NCBI GenBank assembly: GCA_014872875.1
Contig: WKFI01000005.1
Coordinates: 248,001 to 312,000, forward strand
Direction of reading: 5' to 3'
Origin: Paracoccaceae bacterium
GTDB taxonomy: Bacteria; Pseudomonadota; Alphaproteobacteria; Rhodobacterales; Rhodobacteraceae
Length of the DNA: 64,000 bases
Below are positions 1 to 11,876 of this stretch, piece by piece. The first letter of the stretch is position 1, and every line of letters starts with the position of its first letter. The notes beneath the pieces were generated by a model. It worked only from the letters and a program-made list of their open reading frames with translations, made no database searches and was not told the origin of the DNA. Both the position numbers and the translations under genes were made by a program.

Positions 1-99
1 GGCAAGAGACTTGCCAAACGCGACGATGCGCGCGCCATAGCCAAATACCGCCAGGATGGTCTGAGCCCCGCTGACCTGCGCGCCTTGGTCGGGCTGTAA
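1..99 (+). CDS. gluQRS: C-terminal end of a GluQ-RS-like tRNA(Asp) glutamyltransferase (partial)
   Basis: Frame 1 is open from the window edge to a TAA at 97-99 and encodes 32 residues ending DLRALVGL. The tail with KRDDA...AKYRQDG...LVGL resembles the C-terminus of glutamyl-Q tRNA(Asp) synthetases, which glutamylate queuosine on tRNA(Asp). No catalytic motif lies inside the window, so the call rests only on this tail. The start is outside the window. Confidence 0.5.
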   Translation, partial: GKRLAKRDDARAIAKYRQDGLSPADLRALVGL

Positions 100-178
100 C
101 GCAATCCCTGATTCTGACTGCTGGAATACATCAGCTCTGCTGGAATGGCGCGCACCGCACGCCATTCAGCCAAAAGGT

Positions 179-538
179 TCAGACCATCGGTTTCATCAAC
201 TCGACTTCGTCCCCTTCAGTAACCGAAGTGTAAAAACACGACCGGCGATAGGTGTGACACGCTGCCCCTTCTTGCCGAACCACGGCCAGCAAGCAGTCGC
301 GATCACAATCTACCCTCAGATCCACCAGCTCCTGTGTGTGCCCAGAGGATTCGCCTTTGATCCAGAAGCTCTGTCGAGACCGCGACCAATAGGTCACCCT
401 CTTAGTCTCTAGAGTGCGTTCCACCGCCTGAATGTTCATCCAGGCCATCATCAGAACCTCACCCGTACCTTCGGCCTGGGCAATACAAGGGATCAGGCCG
501 GCCTCGTTGTAGACCAGGGTCTGGGGATCAAAGCGCAT
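179..538 (-). CDS. hisI: Phosphoribosyl-AMP cyclohydrolase HisI
   Basis: 119 residues. HisI opens the purine ring of phosphoribosyl-AMP, the third step of histidine synthesis, in the cytosol. Family motifs are clear: MMAWMN near residue 31, the YWSRSRQSFWIKGESSG block, and the metal-binding DCDRDCLL followed by CHTYRRSCFY. The frame is open further upstream to 619, but the ATG at 538 gives the usual family length and N-terminus (MRFDPQTL), so I chose it. It is a stand-alone cyclohydrolase without a fused HisE domain. It is transcribed away from the NifU-like gene at 618, with an 80-nt divergent gap. Confidence 0.95.
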   Translation of the reverse strand: MRFDPQTLVYNEAGLIPCIAQAEGTGEVLMMAWMNIQAVERTLETKRVTYWSRSRQSFWIKGESSGHTQELVDLRVDCDRDCLLAVVRQEGAACHTYRRSCFYTSVTEGDEVELMKPMV

Positions 539-617
539 GACGGAAAAACCTTTTGCATCCGGTGACAAGCCCCCTATGTATGAGGAACCAGCCGCAAGGG
601 AAAGCCCGGAGAACAAC

Positions 618-1070
618 ATGTCTGGCGACAGCGACCTGATAAAGCTCTATTCCGCCCGCATTCTGGAACTTGCGGCGGATATTCCGCATCTGGACCGGTT
701 GGAGCACCCTGATGCCTCGGTCAAGAAACGCTCACCGCTGTGCGGGTCGACCGTGACTGTGGATTTGACCATCAAGGACGGCCGGATCAACGAATTTGGT
801 CAAGATGTGAAGGCCTGCGCCTTGGGACAGGCCTCCGCCTCGGTCGTGGGTAGTGCGGTTATCGGATGCAGCCGTGATCAGATCGAAACCGCGCGAAATC
901 AGCTAAAAGCAATGCTGACGGCCGATGGTCCGGTGCCGGATGCGCCGTTCGAAGGGCTGGAAGTCCTGTTACCGGCGCGGGAATTCAAGAACCGCCACGC
1001 CTCGATCCTGCTGGCGCTGGACGCGACATTGGAGGCTTTTGAACAGGCCCGTCAAAGCGATTGCGCGTAA
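618..1070 (+). CDS. NifU/IscU-like iron-sulfur cluster scaffold protein
   Basis: 150 residues, matching the IscU/SufU/NifU-N family that assembles Fe-S clusters on three conserved cysteines. Visible ligands are Cys42 (SPLCGST) and Cys67 (KACALGQAS). Where the third Cys is expected (RxKCA in IscU/SufU) the protein reads FKNRHASILL, putting His127 in that place. Cys84 is an extra cysteine. The ATG at 618 has GGAG at 608-611 and was preferred over the in-frame upstream start at 537, which would overlap hisI. Whether it is a working scaffold or a relative with a changed metal site cannot be told here. Confidence 0.85.
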   Translation: MSGDSDLIKLYSARILELAADIPHLDRLEHPDASVKKRSPLCGSTVTVDLTIKDGRINEFGQDVKACALGQASASVVGSAVIGCSRDQIETARNQLKAMLTADGPVPDAPFEGLEVLLPAREFKNRHASILLALDATLEAFEQARQSDCA

Positions 1071-1127
1071 CCGTAGATTAAAGCGATCAAACTGCCTACC
1101 CTGCCAGTACATTTGCAGGAGGCATTG

Positions 1128-1766
1128 GTGCAGGATCTTGTCGAACGTTTCGTGACTTTGTGGGTCGTGATCGACCCGATTGGAACCATTCCCGTTTTTG
1201 TCGCCGTAACTGCCGGGCTGGACGCTGCTGGCCGGCGCAGCGCTGCATTGCTGGCGACACTCGTCAGTGCCGGGGTTTTGCTGTTCTTCCTGATCTGCGG
1301 GCAATTGTTGATCGATGCTTTGGATATCGGGCTCAACTCCTTCCAGTTTGCCGGCGGCATCATCCTGTTCCTGTTTGCGCTGACAATGATCTTTGGCGAC
1401 AGCAAGCCGGACACAGACCTGAAGCAGTCCGAAACCGAAACACCTGCAGGCAGCGACAAGCCCAACCCGGCGATCTTTCCACTGGCGGTCCCTTCATTGG
1501 CGTCGCCCGGAGCGATGTTGGCCATCGTGCTGCTGACCGACAACAATCGCTTCGGTGTGATCGATCAGGGCCTCACCGCTCTGGTCATGCTGGGGGTTCT
1601 GCTGGCAGCCTATATCTGTATGCGGCTGGCGGACCCGATCATTCGTCTGATTGGCCACTCCGGCAGCGCCATTGTCAGCCGGGTCATGGGGATGATCCTG
1701 GCCTCGGTCGCGGCGAATTCGGTTCTCTCGGCGGTGCTCAATATCGTCGAGACCGGCACGTTGTAA
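1128..1766 (+). CDS. MarC-family integral membrane protein
   Basis: 212 residues with about six hydrophobic segments and the MarC hallmark near the N-terminus (VVIDPIGTIPVFV). A polar cytoplasmic loop at roughly residues 85-110 (SKPDTDLKQSETETPAG) splits the two halves, as is typical. The family's transport role is unproven; early links to antibiotic resistance were not upheld. I chose GTG 1128 because AGGAGG at 1117-1122 stands 5 nt before it; TTG 1113 and TTG 1125 are less likely. It converges on a minus-strand terminator at 1774. Confidence 0.88.
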   Translation: MQDLVERFVTLWVVIDPIGTIPVFVAVTAGLDAAGRRSAALLATLVSAGVLLFFLICGQLLIDALDIGLNSFQFAGGIILFLFALTMIFGDSKPDTDLKQSETETPAGSDKPNPAIFPLAVPSLASPGAMLAIVLLTDNNRFGVIDQGLTALVMLGVLLAAYICMRLADPIIRLIGHSGSAIVSRVMGMILASVAANSVLSAVLNIVETGTL

Positions 1767-1773
1767 CCCACAG

Positions 1774-1811
1774 AAAAAACCGCCGCTCATCCCGGGCGGA
1801 GATGGCGGCGG
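1774..1811 (-). terminator. Rho-independent terminator (minus strand)
   Basis: On the minus strand a CCGCCGC/GCGGCGG stem (1805-1811 with 1780-1786), extended by CATC/GATG across a one-base bulge, is followed by six T residues (plus 1774-1779). It ends a transcript that comes from the small gene at 1969-2091. It may also help end the MarC transcript from the other side, since the stem is symmetric. Confidence 0.75.
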
Positions 1812-1968
1812 CAGGCTATGCGAAACTCACGTGGGACCCATTTGCATCCGGCGGACCGCGAGGCAGGTCCTGGGAAGGGATCGGTTTGGCAGGTCACCCC
1901 TCCGTTTCAATAGGGACAGGATGTGGATGCGATGGCGTGAGAGCGCAGGCAGAAAAGGGTAACGCGGA
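1812..1968 (-). ncRNA. Possible 3'UTR-derived small RNA
   Basis: 157 nt lie between the stop codon of the 40-aa gene (1969) and a strong terminator. No good ORF fills it on either strand. On the minus strand it can pair GCATCC with GGATGC around a GGACC/GGTCC hairpin, so a stable structured 3' end is possible. There is no independent evidence of a promoter or of a processed RNA. Confidence 0.25.
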
Positions 1969-2091
1969 TTAGTACATTCCAGGCAGATGAAGGGCCGCCC
2001 ACAACATGACACACAGTGATGCCGCCCCAATCGCGTCCTGCAACAGCGTGGACTGGGATCGGGTTACGACGGTTTTGATCTGTGTCAGCAT
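1969..2091 (-). CDS. 40-residue single-pass membrane protein under probable LexA control
   Basis: The product has 40 residues: a basic, polar N-terminus (MLTQIKTVVTRSQ) and a hydrophobic stretch from about residue 20 to 37 (IGAASLCVMLWAALHLPG). The ATG at 2091 has a strong GAGGAGG ribosome site 7 nt upstream, which supports a real gene. It stands alone between recG and MarC. Four GTTC half-sites, including one canonical GTTC-N7-GTTC LexA box, lie 80-115 nt upstream. I recognise no named family. By size, topology and likely SOS control it resembles SidA, the 29-residue SOS division inhibitor of Caulobacter, but there is no clear sequence match. Confidence 0.75.
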   Translation of the reverse strand: MLTQIKTVVTRSQSTLLQDAIGAASLCVMLWAALHLPGMY

Positions 2092-2171
2092 GGCGAAACC
2101 TCCTCGAGCTCCTTGGCCTGTTGTTAAGCCTTTGTTGACCTTTTGTTCTCATTTCTGGAGGCGCCTGTAAA

Positions 2172-2206
2172 GAACTTTATGAGAACATTTGTGAACTTTT
2201 TAGAAC
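2172..2206 (-). promoter_or_regulatory. LexA (SOS) box with extra half-sites
   Basis: Read on the minus strand the order is GTTC-N6-GTTC-N6-GTTC-N7-GTTC. The last pair (2172-2186) is the exact GTTC-N7-GTTC spacing known for LexA of Rhodobacter and other alphaproteobacteria. The region is AT-rich. recG ends at 2225 and reads into this region, so the box should serve the small gene at 2091 and not recG. Confidence 0.72.
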
Positions 2207-2224
2207 AAACAGAAGGTAGAACAC

Positions 2225-6696
<4,472 letters not shown>

Positions 6697-6744
6697 CTAC
6701 CGGACTATCCTAATGCGAAAGAAACGCAAAGTTTCAGCAACCCA

Positions 6745-6800
6745 AAAACGCAAAATCCGGAGCAAATGGGCGATGGCGAAATGCCAACCCTGCTCCGGAT
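6745..6800 (-). terminator. Rho-independent terminator after ctrA
   Basis: On the minus strand a 10-bp stem (ATCCGGAGCA with TGCTCCGGAT; plus 6755-6764 and 6791-6800) encloses an inner TGGC/GCCA hairpin and is followed by TTTGCGTTTTT. It should end ctrA transcription before ligA, so ligA-recG need their own promoter within the roughly 135 nt upstream of 6609. Confidence 0.7.
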
Positions 6801-6890
6801 CTCACGCGGCCTTGGCCGCTCTGTCGCCTGGTCCTGTGTGAGTGGTGGTCCTGTCCCTCAGAGCTGTTTGGCCGGGTTTTGGCCCACGAA

Positions 6891-7607
6891 TCAGGCCCCC
6901 ACCGCGATCCGTGTTCCTGACATGTCTTCGCTTTGCGCGTCGCGCAGAACGTATCCGCGGCCCCATACCGTTTCGATATAGTTTTCGCCGCCGGTTGCTG
7001 TGCTGAGCTTCTTTCGAAGCTTGCAGATGAACACGTCTATAATCTTCAGTTCCGGCTCGTCCATCCCCCCATAAAGGTGGTTCAAGAACATCTCCTTGGT
7101 CAGTGTGGTCCCTTTTCGGAGGCTCAGCAGTTCCAGCATTTGGTACTCTTTGCCGGTCAGATGCACCGGTTGGCCGTCCACTTCTACTGTCTTGGCATCC
7201 AGATTCACCGAAATCTTGCCGGTCCGGATGACGGATTGGGAATGTCCCTTCGAACGGCGTATGATGGCGTGAATACGGGCTACCAGTTCTTCCCGGTGGA
7301 ACGGTTTGGTCAGGTAGTCATCTGCCCCAGAACCGAAGCCCTTGATCTTGTTGTCCGTATCATCGCAGCCCGACAGGATCAGGATCGGTGTGTCAATTCT
7401 CGCCATGCGCAGCTGACGAAGCACTTCGTATCCGTTCATGTCGGGAAGATTCAGATCGAGCAGAATCAGATCGTAATCGTACAATTTTGCCAAGTCGATC
7501 CCTTCCTCCCCCAAATCTGTCGAATACACGTTCAGGTTCGCATGGGTCAGCATCAATTCGATGCTTTTTGACGTGGTGGGATCATCTTCGACAAGAAGGA
7601 TACGCAT
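6891..7607 (-). CDS. ctrA: Cell-cycle response regulator CtrA
   Basis: 238 residues. CtrA is an OmpR-type regulator that in alphaproteobacteria governs cell-cycle, motility and, in Rhodobacteraceae, gene transfer agent genes. The receiver domain shows [10 protein letters not shown], the phosphoacceptor Asp in [15 protein letters not shown] (about residue 51) and the Lys of [13 protein letters not shown]. The winged helix ([27 protein letters not shown]) matches CtrA closely. ATG 7607 with GGAG 9 nt upstream is preferred over the TTG at 7613. The sciP-like gene lies just upstream in the same direction, and a terminator follows. Confidence 0.96.
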   Translation of the reverse strand: MRILLVEDDPTTSKSIELMLTHANLNVYSTDLGEEGIDLAKLYDYDLILLDLNLPDMNGYEVLRQLRMARIDTPILILSGCDDTDNKIKGFGSGADDYLTKPFHREELVARIHAIIRRSKGHSQSVIRTGKISVNLDAKTVEVDGQPVHLTGKEYQMLELLSLRKGTTLTKEMFLNHLYGGMDEPELKIIDVFICKLRKKLSTATGGENYIETVWGRGYVLRDAQSEDMSGTRIAVGA

Positions 7608-7645
7608 AATCAAATTCTCCGCGTGTAAGCCAAGCTCATGTTCGT

Positions 7646-7672
7646 GTTAACCGTGGCGCAAATTAGTTAACC
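7646..7672 (-). promoter_or_regulatory. Possible CtrA half-sites in the ctrA upstream region
   Basis: Two GTTAACC sequences (7646-7652 and 7666-7672) lie in the 100 nt between sciP and ctrA. Each holds a TTAA half-site followed by C, as in CtrA targets, but the 16-nt gap between them is not the canonical N7. Autoregulation is plausible, not shown. Confidence 0.35.
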
Positions 7673-7707
7673 CCCCGTTACTGTACCTTCAGTTATCACA
7701 AAACAAC

Positions 7708-7986
7708 CTATAGTTGTCTATACTTTTTTATCGCCGTCGCCTTCAACGCCTCTTCCCCGTGTTCGGCAACAGCCGCTACCCAAAGGCGAAATTCCTCATC
7801 GCTCAAATCATACTTGCGGATCGCCTCAGATTGAGTGATCAGACCATATAATACGCCACGCACCACAGCTGCCTTGCGCGACGCAACCCATCGTTGCGTC
7901 GTTGCAGGTGGTAAATCGGCCCTGGTCATTACCGATCCGTCAGGCAAGGTTACTGCACGCGGTCCATCCACCTTTTTCAAAAACAT
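7708..7986 (-). CDS. sciP: SciP-like CtrA inhibitor (DUF1153)
   Basis: 92 residues of DUF1153, a small helix-turn-helix-like protein. The family core is visible: LPDGSVMTRADLPP, TQRWVASRKAAVV, ITQSEAIRKYDLSDEEF. In Caulobacter SciP binds the CtrA DNA-binding domain and blocks activation of CtrA targets. The frame is open to 8193, but ATG 7986 has GGAAGG 5 nt upstream and gives the family length. Its position 100 nt upstream of ctrA, same strand, pairs regulator with antagonist; in Caulobacter the two genes are unlinked. Confidence 0.9.
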   Translation of the reverse strand: MFLKKVDGPRAVTLPDGSVMTRADLPPATTQRWVASRKAAVVRGVLYGLITQSEAIRKYDLSDEEFRLWVAAVAEHGEEALKATAIKKYRQL

Positions 7987-8113
7987 GAGCCCTTCCTTTC
8001 CTTCGGGCACAAGTTGGGCAAACAAGCTTAACGGGTGATGAAGGCGGCCCTTGAGAGTCCGTAGGATTTTCCTATATTCTGCTCGTCTTTCCGCATCACC
8101 AAGGAGTCGCGCC

Positions 8114-9259
8114 ATGGCGCTGGACAGTGAAATACCGCTGAACTCACTGGGTTTCGCCAAACCTCCGGCTGAAACCCGGGTGGTCGTGGCCATGTCTGGA
8201 GGCGTCGACAGCTCTGTTGTGGCGGCCTATCTGGCCGATCAGGGTTATGACGTCGTGGGCGTGACCCTACAGCTTTACGATCACGGAGCCGCGCTGGCCA
8301 AGAAGGGTGCCTGCTGTGCCGGGATCGACATCCACGATGCGCGGCGTGTGGCCGAGGAGCGCGGTTTTCCGCACTATGTCCTGGACTACGAGAACATTTT
8401 CAAGGACGCGGTCATAGACGAGTTTGCAGACAGCTATTTGGGCGGCGCGACACCCGTGCCCTGCATCCGCTGCAATGAGCGGGTCAAATTCAAAGACCTT
8501 CTGGAGACGGCCAAGGATCTTGAAGCTGATTGCATGGCAACCGGTCACTACATCCAGCGTAAAATGGGGCCTAACGGTCCCGAACTGCATTCGGCCGAGG
8601 ATGCGAACCGCGACCAATCCTATTTCCTGTTCTCGACCACGCCTGAACAGCTGGATTACCTGCGTTTCCCACTGGGGCACTTGCCCTCCAAGGATGCAAC
8701 GCGGGAAATGGCGGCGCAATATGGCCTGACCGTTGCAGACAAGCCCGACAGCCAGGACATCTGTTTCGTACCCGATGGAAACTATGCCAGTGTGATTGAA
8801 AAACTGCGTCCAGGGGCGGCTGAACCGGGGCAGATCGTACATGCGGATGGCCGCGTTCTGGGCGAACATAACGGTGTCATCCACTACACGATCGGTCAGC
8901 GGCGCGGTTTGGGCATCGGTGGGCTCAGCGAGCCGCTTTATGTGGTCAAACTGGATGTGGACGCCAAACAGGTGGTCGTTGGCCCGAAAGAGATGCTGGC
9001 CACCCGTTCCATCCCGGTACGCGAGATCAACTGGCTGGGGGATGAGCCCTTTTCCAGTCGTGAGGAATGGCACTTGAAGGTCAAAGTCCGCTCAACACGC
9101 CCCCCGCGCGAGGCGATCATACGCCCGTTGACCGACACGACTGCCGAGGTGGAGCTGCTGACACCCGAAGAAGGCGTTTCCCCGGGTCAGGCCTGTGTAT
9201 TCTATGCCAATGAAGGCAGCCGCATCTTCGGAGGTGGCTGGATCTGGCGCGGGTACTAG
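8114..9259 (+). CDS. mnmA: tRNA-specific 2-thiouridylase MnmA
   Basis: 381 residues. MnmA adds sulfur at C2 of wobble uridine 34 in tRNAs for Lys, Glu and Gln. Features: the PP-loop SGGVDSS (about residues 28-34), Cys117 and Cys120 in PVPCIRCNE, and the second catalytic region [19 protein letters not shown] at 8101-8106 stands 7 nt before ATG 8114. The gene is divergent from sciP and has its own 127-nt upstream region. A GC-rich inverted repeat follows at about 9262-9290, without a T run. Confidence 0.96.
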   Translation: MALDSEIPLNSLGFAKPPAETRVVVAMSGGVDSSVVAAYLADQGYDVVGVTLQLYDHGAALAKKGACCAGIDIHDARRVAEERGFPHYVLDYENIFKDAVIDEFADSYLGGATPVPCIRCNERVKFKDLLETAKDLEADCMATGHYIQRKMGPNGPELHSAEDANRDQSYFLFSTTPEQLDYLRFPLGHLPSKDATREMAAQYGLTVADKPDSQDICFVPDGNYASVIEKLRPGAAEPGQIVHADGRVLGEHNGVIHYTIGQRRGLGIGGLSEPLYVVKLDVDAKQVVVGPKEMLATRSIPVREINWLGDEPFSSREEWHLKVKVRSTRPPREAIIRPLTDTTAEVELLTPEEGVSPGQACVFYANEGSRIFGGGWIWRGY

Positions 9260-9335
9260 TGGCTGCGGGCCAATCGGGCCCCAGCCGCGCCGTTTCATGA
9301 AAAAGCCCGCAAGCCGCGACGCATTGCCGAACCGC

Positions 9336-9920
9336 TCAGATCTGGTCGGTTCCGCTGTTAAACAGCACGTAGATGCCGACCGCTATCATGGCGACGGGAC
9401 CCAGCCGCTCCAGTCGCAGGGCCCACTTGGGCGATGTTCGGGCGCTTGAGGCGACACCACGCGCCAGTGTCACCAGTCCCAGCACAGCCAGCGACGCCCC
9501 GGCCAGCGCCCACGGTCGATAGGCAGGCAGGCTGTCCGCCAAGAGCGGCGCCATGACCGAGAAGCTGTCGAAGGACAGTCCAAGAAACAAAAACGTAACC
9601 CCGAGGATCCCGGCCTTTCGGGAAATGGTGTCAGGGCTCTCTTCAGCAGCGCTCGACCACTGCAACCAGATCCCGCGCAGACCTAGTGCCAACGGCACCA
9701 ACCCCAAGTAACCAGACCAATCAGGCAGTGTCCTGTCAGCGCCGATTGCCACCGCCAAAGCTGCGGTCAGCATAATGGCTTGCGACAGAACATACCCGAT
9801 TGTTGTGCGCCCGGCTCCAAGCGTCAATTGCAAGACCAGCAGCACCGCAAGATTGTCCAGATTGGTCAGTACCTGAGCAAGGGCAGCCGAGCCTGCCATC
9901 GCCAGCTCATCCCACAACAT
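9336..9920 (-). CDS. CadD/LysE-like multi-pass membrane protein
   Basis: 194 residues with five or six hydrophobic segments. The start LTNLDNLAVLLVLQ and the GYLGLVPLALGLRGIW stretch resemble the CadD cadmium-resistance transporter family, itself related to LysE exporters. Metal specificity cannot be read from the sequence. ATG 9920 begins 3 nt after the lpxB stop, so it is very likely the last gene of the lpx transcript. The next in-frame Met is 7 codons later. Confidence 0.6.
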   Translation of the reverse strand: MLWDELAMAGSAALAQVLTNLDNLAVLLVLQLTLGAGRTTIGYVLSQAIMLTAALAVAIGADRTLPDWSGYLGLVPLALGLRGIWLQWSSAAEESPDTISRKAGILGVTFLFLGLSFDSFSVMAPLLADSLPAYRPWALAGASLAVLGLVTLARGVASSARTSPKWALRLERLGPVAMIAVGIYVLFNSGTDQI

Positions 9921-9923
9921 GCC

Positions 9924-11078
9924 CTAGCCCAACCTTTCCAGCACGGCCCGGGCGGCACGCAGTCCGGGACGTTCTCCACCGGCACCCAGACGCTTCATGG
10001 TCAGGTCCATGGCCTGCAACTGGGCTTGCGGATCCTGTGACACGTCCCGCAACCCGGCGACGATGTTTTCGACCGTACAATCAGGTCCAAGGCACTCAGG
10101 AACCACCCGCGTTTCGCTGACCAGGTTGACCAAAGTGGCGGTGTCGATCTTCACCATCCGTTTGGCGATCTGCCAGGTGAGCCATTGTACCCGGTAGGCA
10201 ATGACCATCGGGGTACGCGCCGCGGCAAGCTCCAACGATACAGTGCCCGACGCAGCCAGCGCGATCTCGGCCCCGAAAAAGGCGGCACGCTTGTATGCAT
10301 GCTCCCGTTCCGGGGACAGAGTATTTGGATCAATCAGCACCATATCCGGAAGATGAGGCGTCATAAGCTCGCGCACCAAGGGTGCAACATGCGCCGTAGC
10401 CGGGACAACCACACGCATCTCCCCATGTGTTTTGCGAAACTGGGCCAATGCCTCGGCGAATGTGGCTGCCAGACGCGTCACTTCCCCCTTGCGCGATCCC
10501 GGGAGAGCCAGAACAAAGGGACTATTGCCCAGATCCGTTTCAGACCGCAATGCGGCGATCTCGGCCTCGGTCGCCTGCGGTTCGGCCACAACCGGATGAC
10601 CGACAAAATCGCAGTCCATCCCCGCCGCTTCCATATAGGGCGGCTCGAACGGCAGCAGGGCCAGAACATGATCGATGACCTTGGCCATCTTGTCCGCCCG
10701 CCCAGGCCGCCACGCCCAGACGGATGGCGCGACGTAATGGACAGTGCGAATGGCGCTGGCCTCTTTGACCAGCTTGGCAACACGCAAGGAAAAGTCCGGG
10801 CTGTCGATGGTAATCATCACATCCGGTTGGGTGCCCAGCACCGCTTGGGCTGTCTCGGCGATGCGGCGCTTCAGCTGCCGGTATTTGGGCAGCACCTCGG
10901 CAATGCCCATGACACTCAGCTCTTCCATCGGAAAACGCGAAATGAGGCCTTGTTGCTGCATCAGAGGGCCACCGATACCGTCGAACTGGACGTCAGGCAC
11001 CAATTCACGCAAACCCTGCATCAGCGCGCCGCCCAAACGATCTCCCGAGGGCTCCCCCGCCAGAAGGAACACACGCAT
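9924..11078 (-). CDS. lpxB: Lipid-A-disaccharide synthase LpxB
   Basis: 384 residues. LpxB joins UDP-2,3-diacylglucosamine and lipid X to form the lipid A disaccharide at the inner membrane face. Family signatures include LAGEPSGDRLGG at the N-terminus, DSPDFSLRVAK, HYVAPSVWAWRPGR, and LALPGSRKGEV. It begins 6 nt after lpxI, which makes the substrate it uses. Confidence 0.97.
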   Translation of the reverse strand: MRVFLLAGEPSGDRLGGALMQGLRELVPDVQFDGIGGPLMQQQGLISRFPMEELSVMGIAEVLPKYRQLKRRIAETAQAVLGTQPDVMITIDSPDFSLRVAKLVKEASAIRTVHYVAPSVWAWRPGRADKMAKVIDHVLALLPFEPPYMEAAGMDCDFVGHPVVAEPQATEAEIAALRSETDLGNSPFVLALPGSRKGEVTRLAATFAEALAQFRKTHGEMRVVVPATAHVAPLVRELMTPHLPDMVLIDPNTLSPEREHAYKRAAFFGAEIALAASGTVSLELAAARTPMVIAYRVQWLTWQIAKRMVKIDTATLVNLVSETRVVPECLGPDCTVENIVAGLRDVSQDPQAQLQAMDLTMKRLGAGGERPGLRAARAVLERLG

Positions 11079-11084
11079 GACCGG

Positions 11085-11873
11085 TCAGCCTTCGCGCAGC
11101 CAGAGGAACATGTTCAAACGGTTGCAAGCCGCGATCACCGCTTCTTGCTCCAAGACGATCACACCGCCCGCCTGAAGAACAATGCCGCCCAATCCGGCCT
11201 TACCAGCGCGCTCGACCGTATCGGGACCGATGGTCGGCAGATCGGCGCGGAGCTCCTGTCCCGGTTTCGGTGCCTTGTAGAGAATACCACCCTGCCCGTC
11301 CGGCCGTTCTTCGAGGGACTTCAACATCCAGTCCGTACCAAAGATCCCTTCCAGGGCCAGCGCTTGGCGGCCACGTACGGCACAAGCCTGGCCCGTATCT
11401 GCCACGGCCATGGCCGCAACAATTTCCGCTCCCCGAGCGGCGTCAGCCTTGTCCAACTCACCCGGCTGCACGTCGGTGGGCACACCAGGCTCCATCAAGA
11501 GACCCGGGGCAATGTCCTGAGCGGCTCTCACGGAGAGACCTGCTTTTTCAAAGATGCCGATCATTGCGCGCAAGGCGCCATCATCGCCTGATCCGATCGC
11601 CGCCTGGATGATGGGCACCAGAGGCATGGTGGCAGCGTCAATCGCGGTGGGATCGACCGGAGGCCGCTTTACGGATCCAGCCATACACAGTTCGGTCACG
11701 CCCTTTTCCTTGAGATAGAGGATGAACGTGCCCAACTCCTCGATCCGGAAAGTGAGATGCGGCGAAACCTGATCCGGTTCGGATCCCGCCATTGCACAGA
11801 CCAGCGGTTCATCGGAAACACAAGACACGATTTCCCGCGGCAAGGCCCCGGTTCCGGCGATCAGAGCAAGCAT
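11085..11873 (-). CDS. lpxI: UDP-2,3-diacylglucosamine pyrophosphatase LpxI
   Basis: 262 residues, DUF1009/LpxI family. LpxI hydrolyses UDP-2,3-diacylglucosamine to lipid X, the job done by LpxH in E. coli. The N-terminus MLALIAGTGALP, the AGSVKRPP segment and the DTGQACAVRGRQALALEG block fit the family. Its place between lpxA and lpxB is the standard alphaproteobacterial order and supports the function. Spacing to lpxA is 3 nt. Confidence 0.95.
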   Translation of the reverse strand: MLALIAGTGALPREIVSCVSDEPLVCAMAGSEPDQVSPHLTFRIEELGTFILYLKEKGVTELCMAGSVKRPPVDPTAIDAATMPLVPIIQAAIGSGDDGALRAMIGIFEKAGLSVRAAQDIAPGLLMEPGVPTDVQPGELDKADAARGAEIVAAMAVADTGQACAVRGRQALALEGIFGTDWMLKSLEERPDGQGGILYKAPKPGQELRADLPTIGPDTVERAGKAGLGGIVLQAGGVIVLEQEAVIAACNRLNMFLWLREG

Positions 11874-11876
11874 GGG

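Noticed and set aside
7646-7672. A full CtrA box upstream of ctrA
   Set aside because: The two TTAA half-sites are 16 nt apart instead of 7, so only half-sites can be claimed.
9262-9290. Hairpin after mnmA as a terminator
   Set aside because: GC stem with a bulge but no T run on either strand; not strong enough to list.
10185-11591. 468-codon plus-strand frame
   Set aside because: Antisense to lpxB and lpxI, with no recognisable domain.
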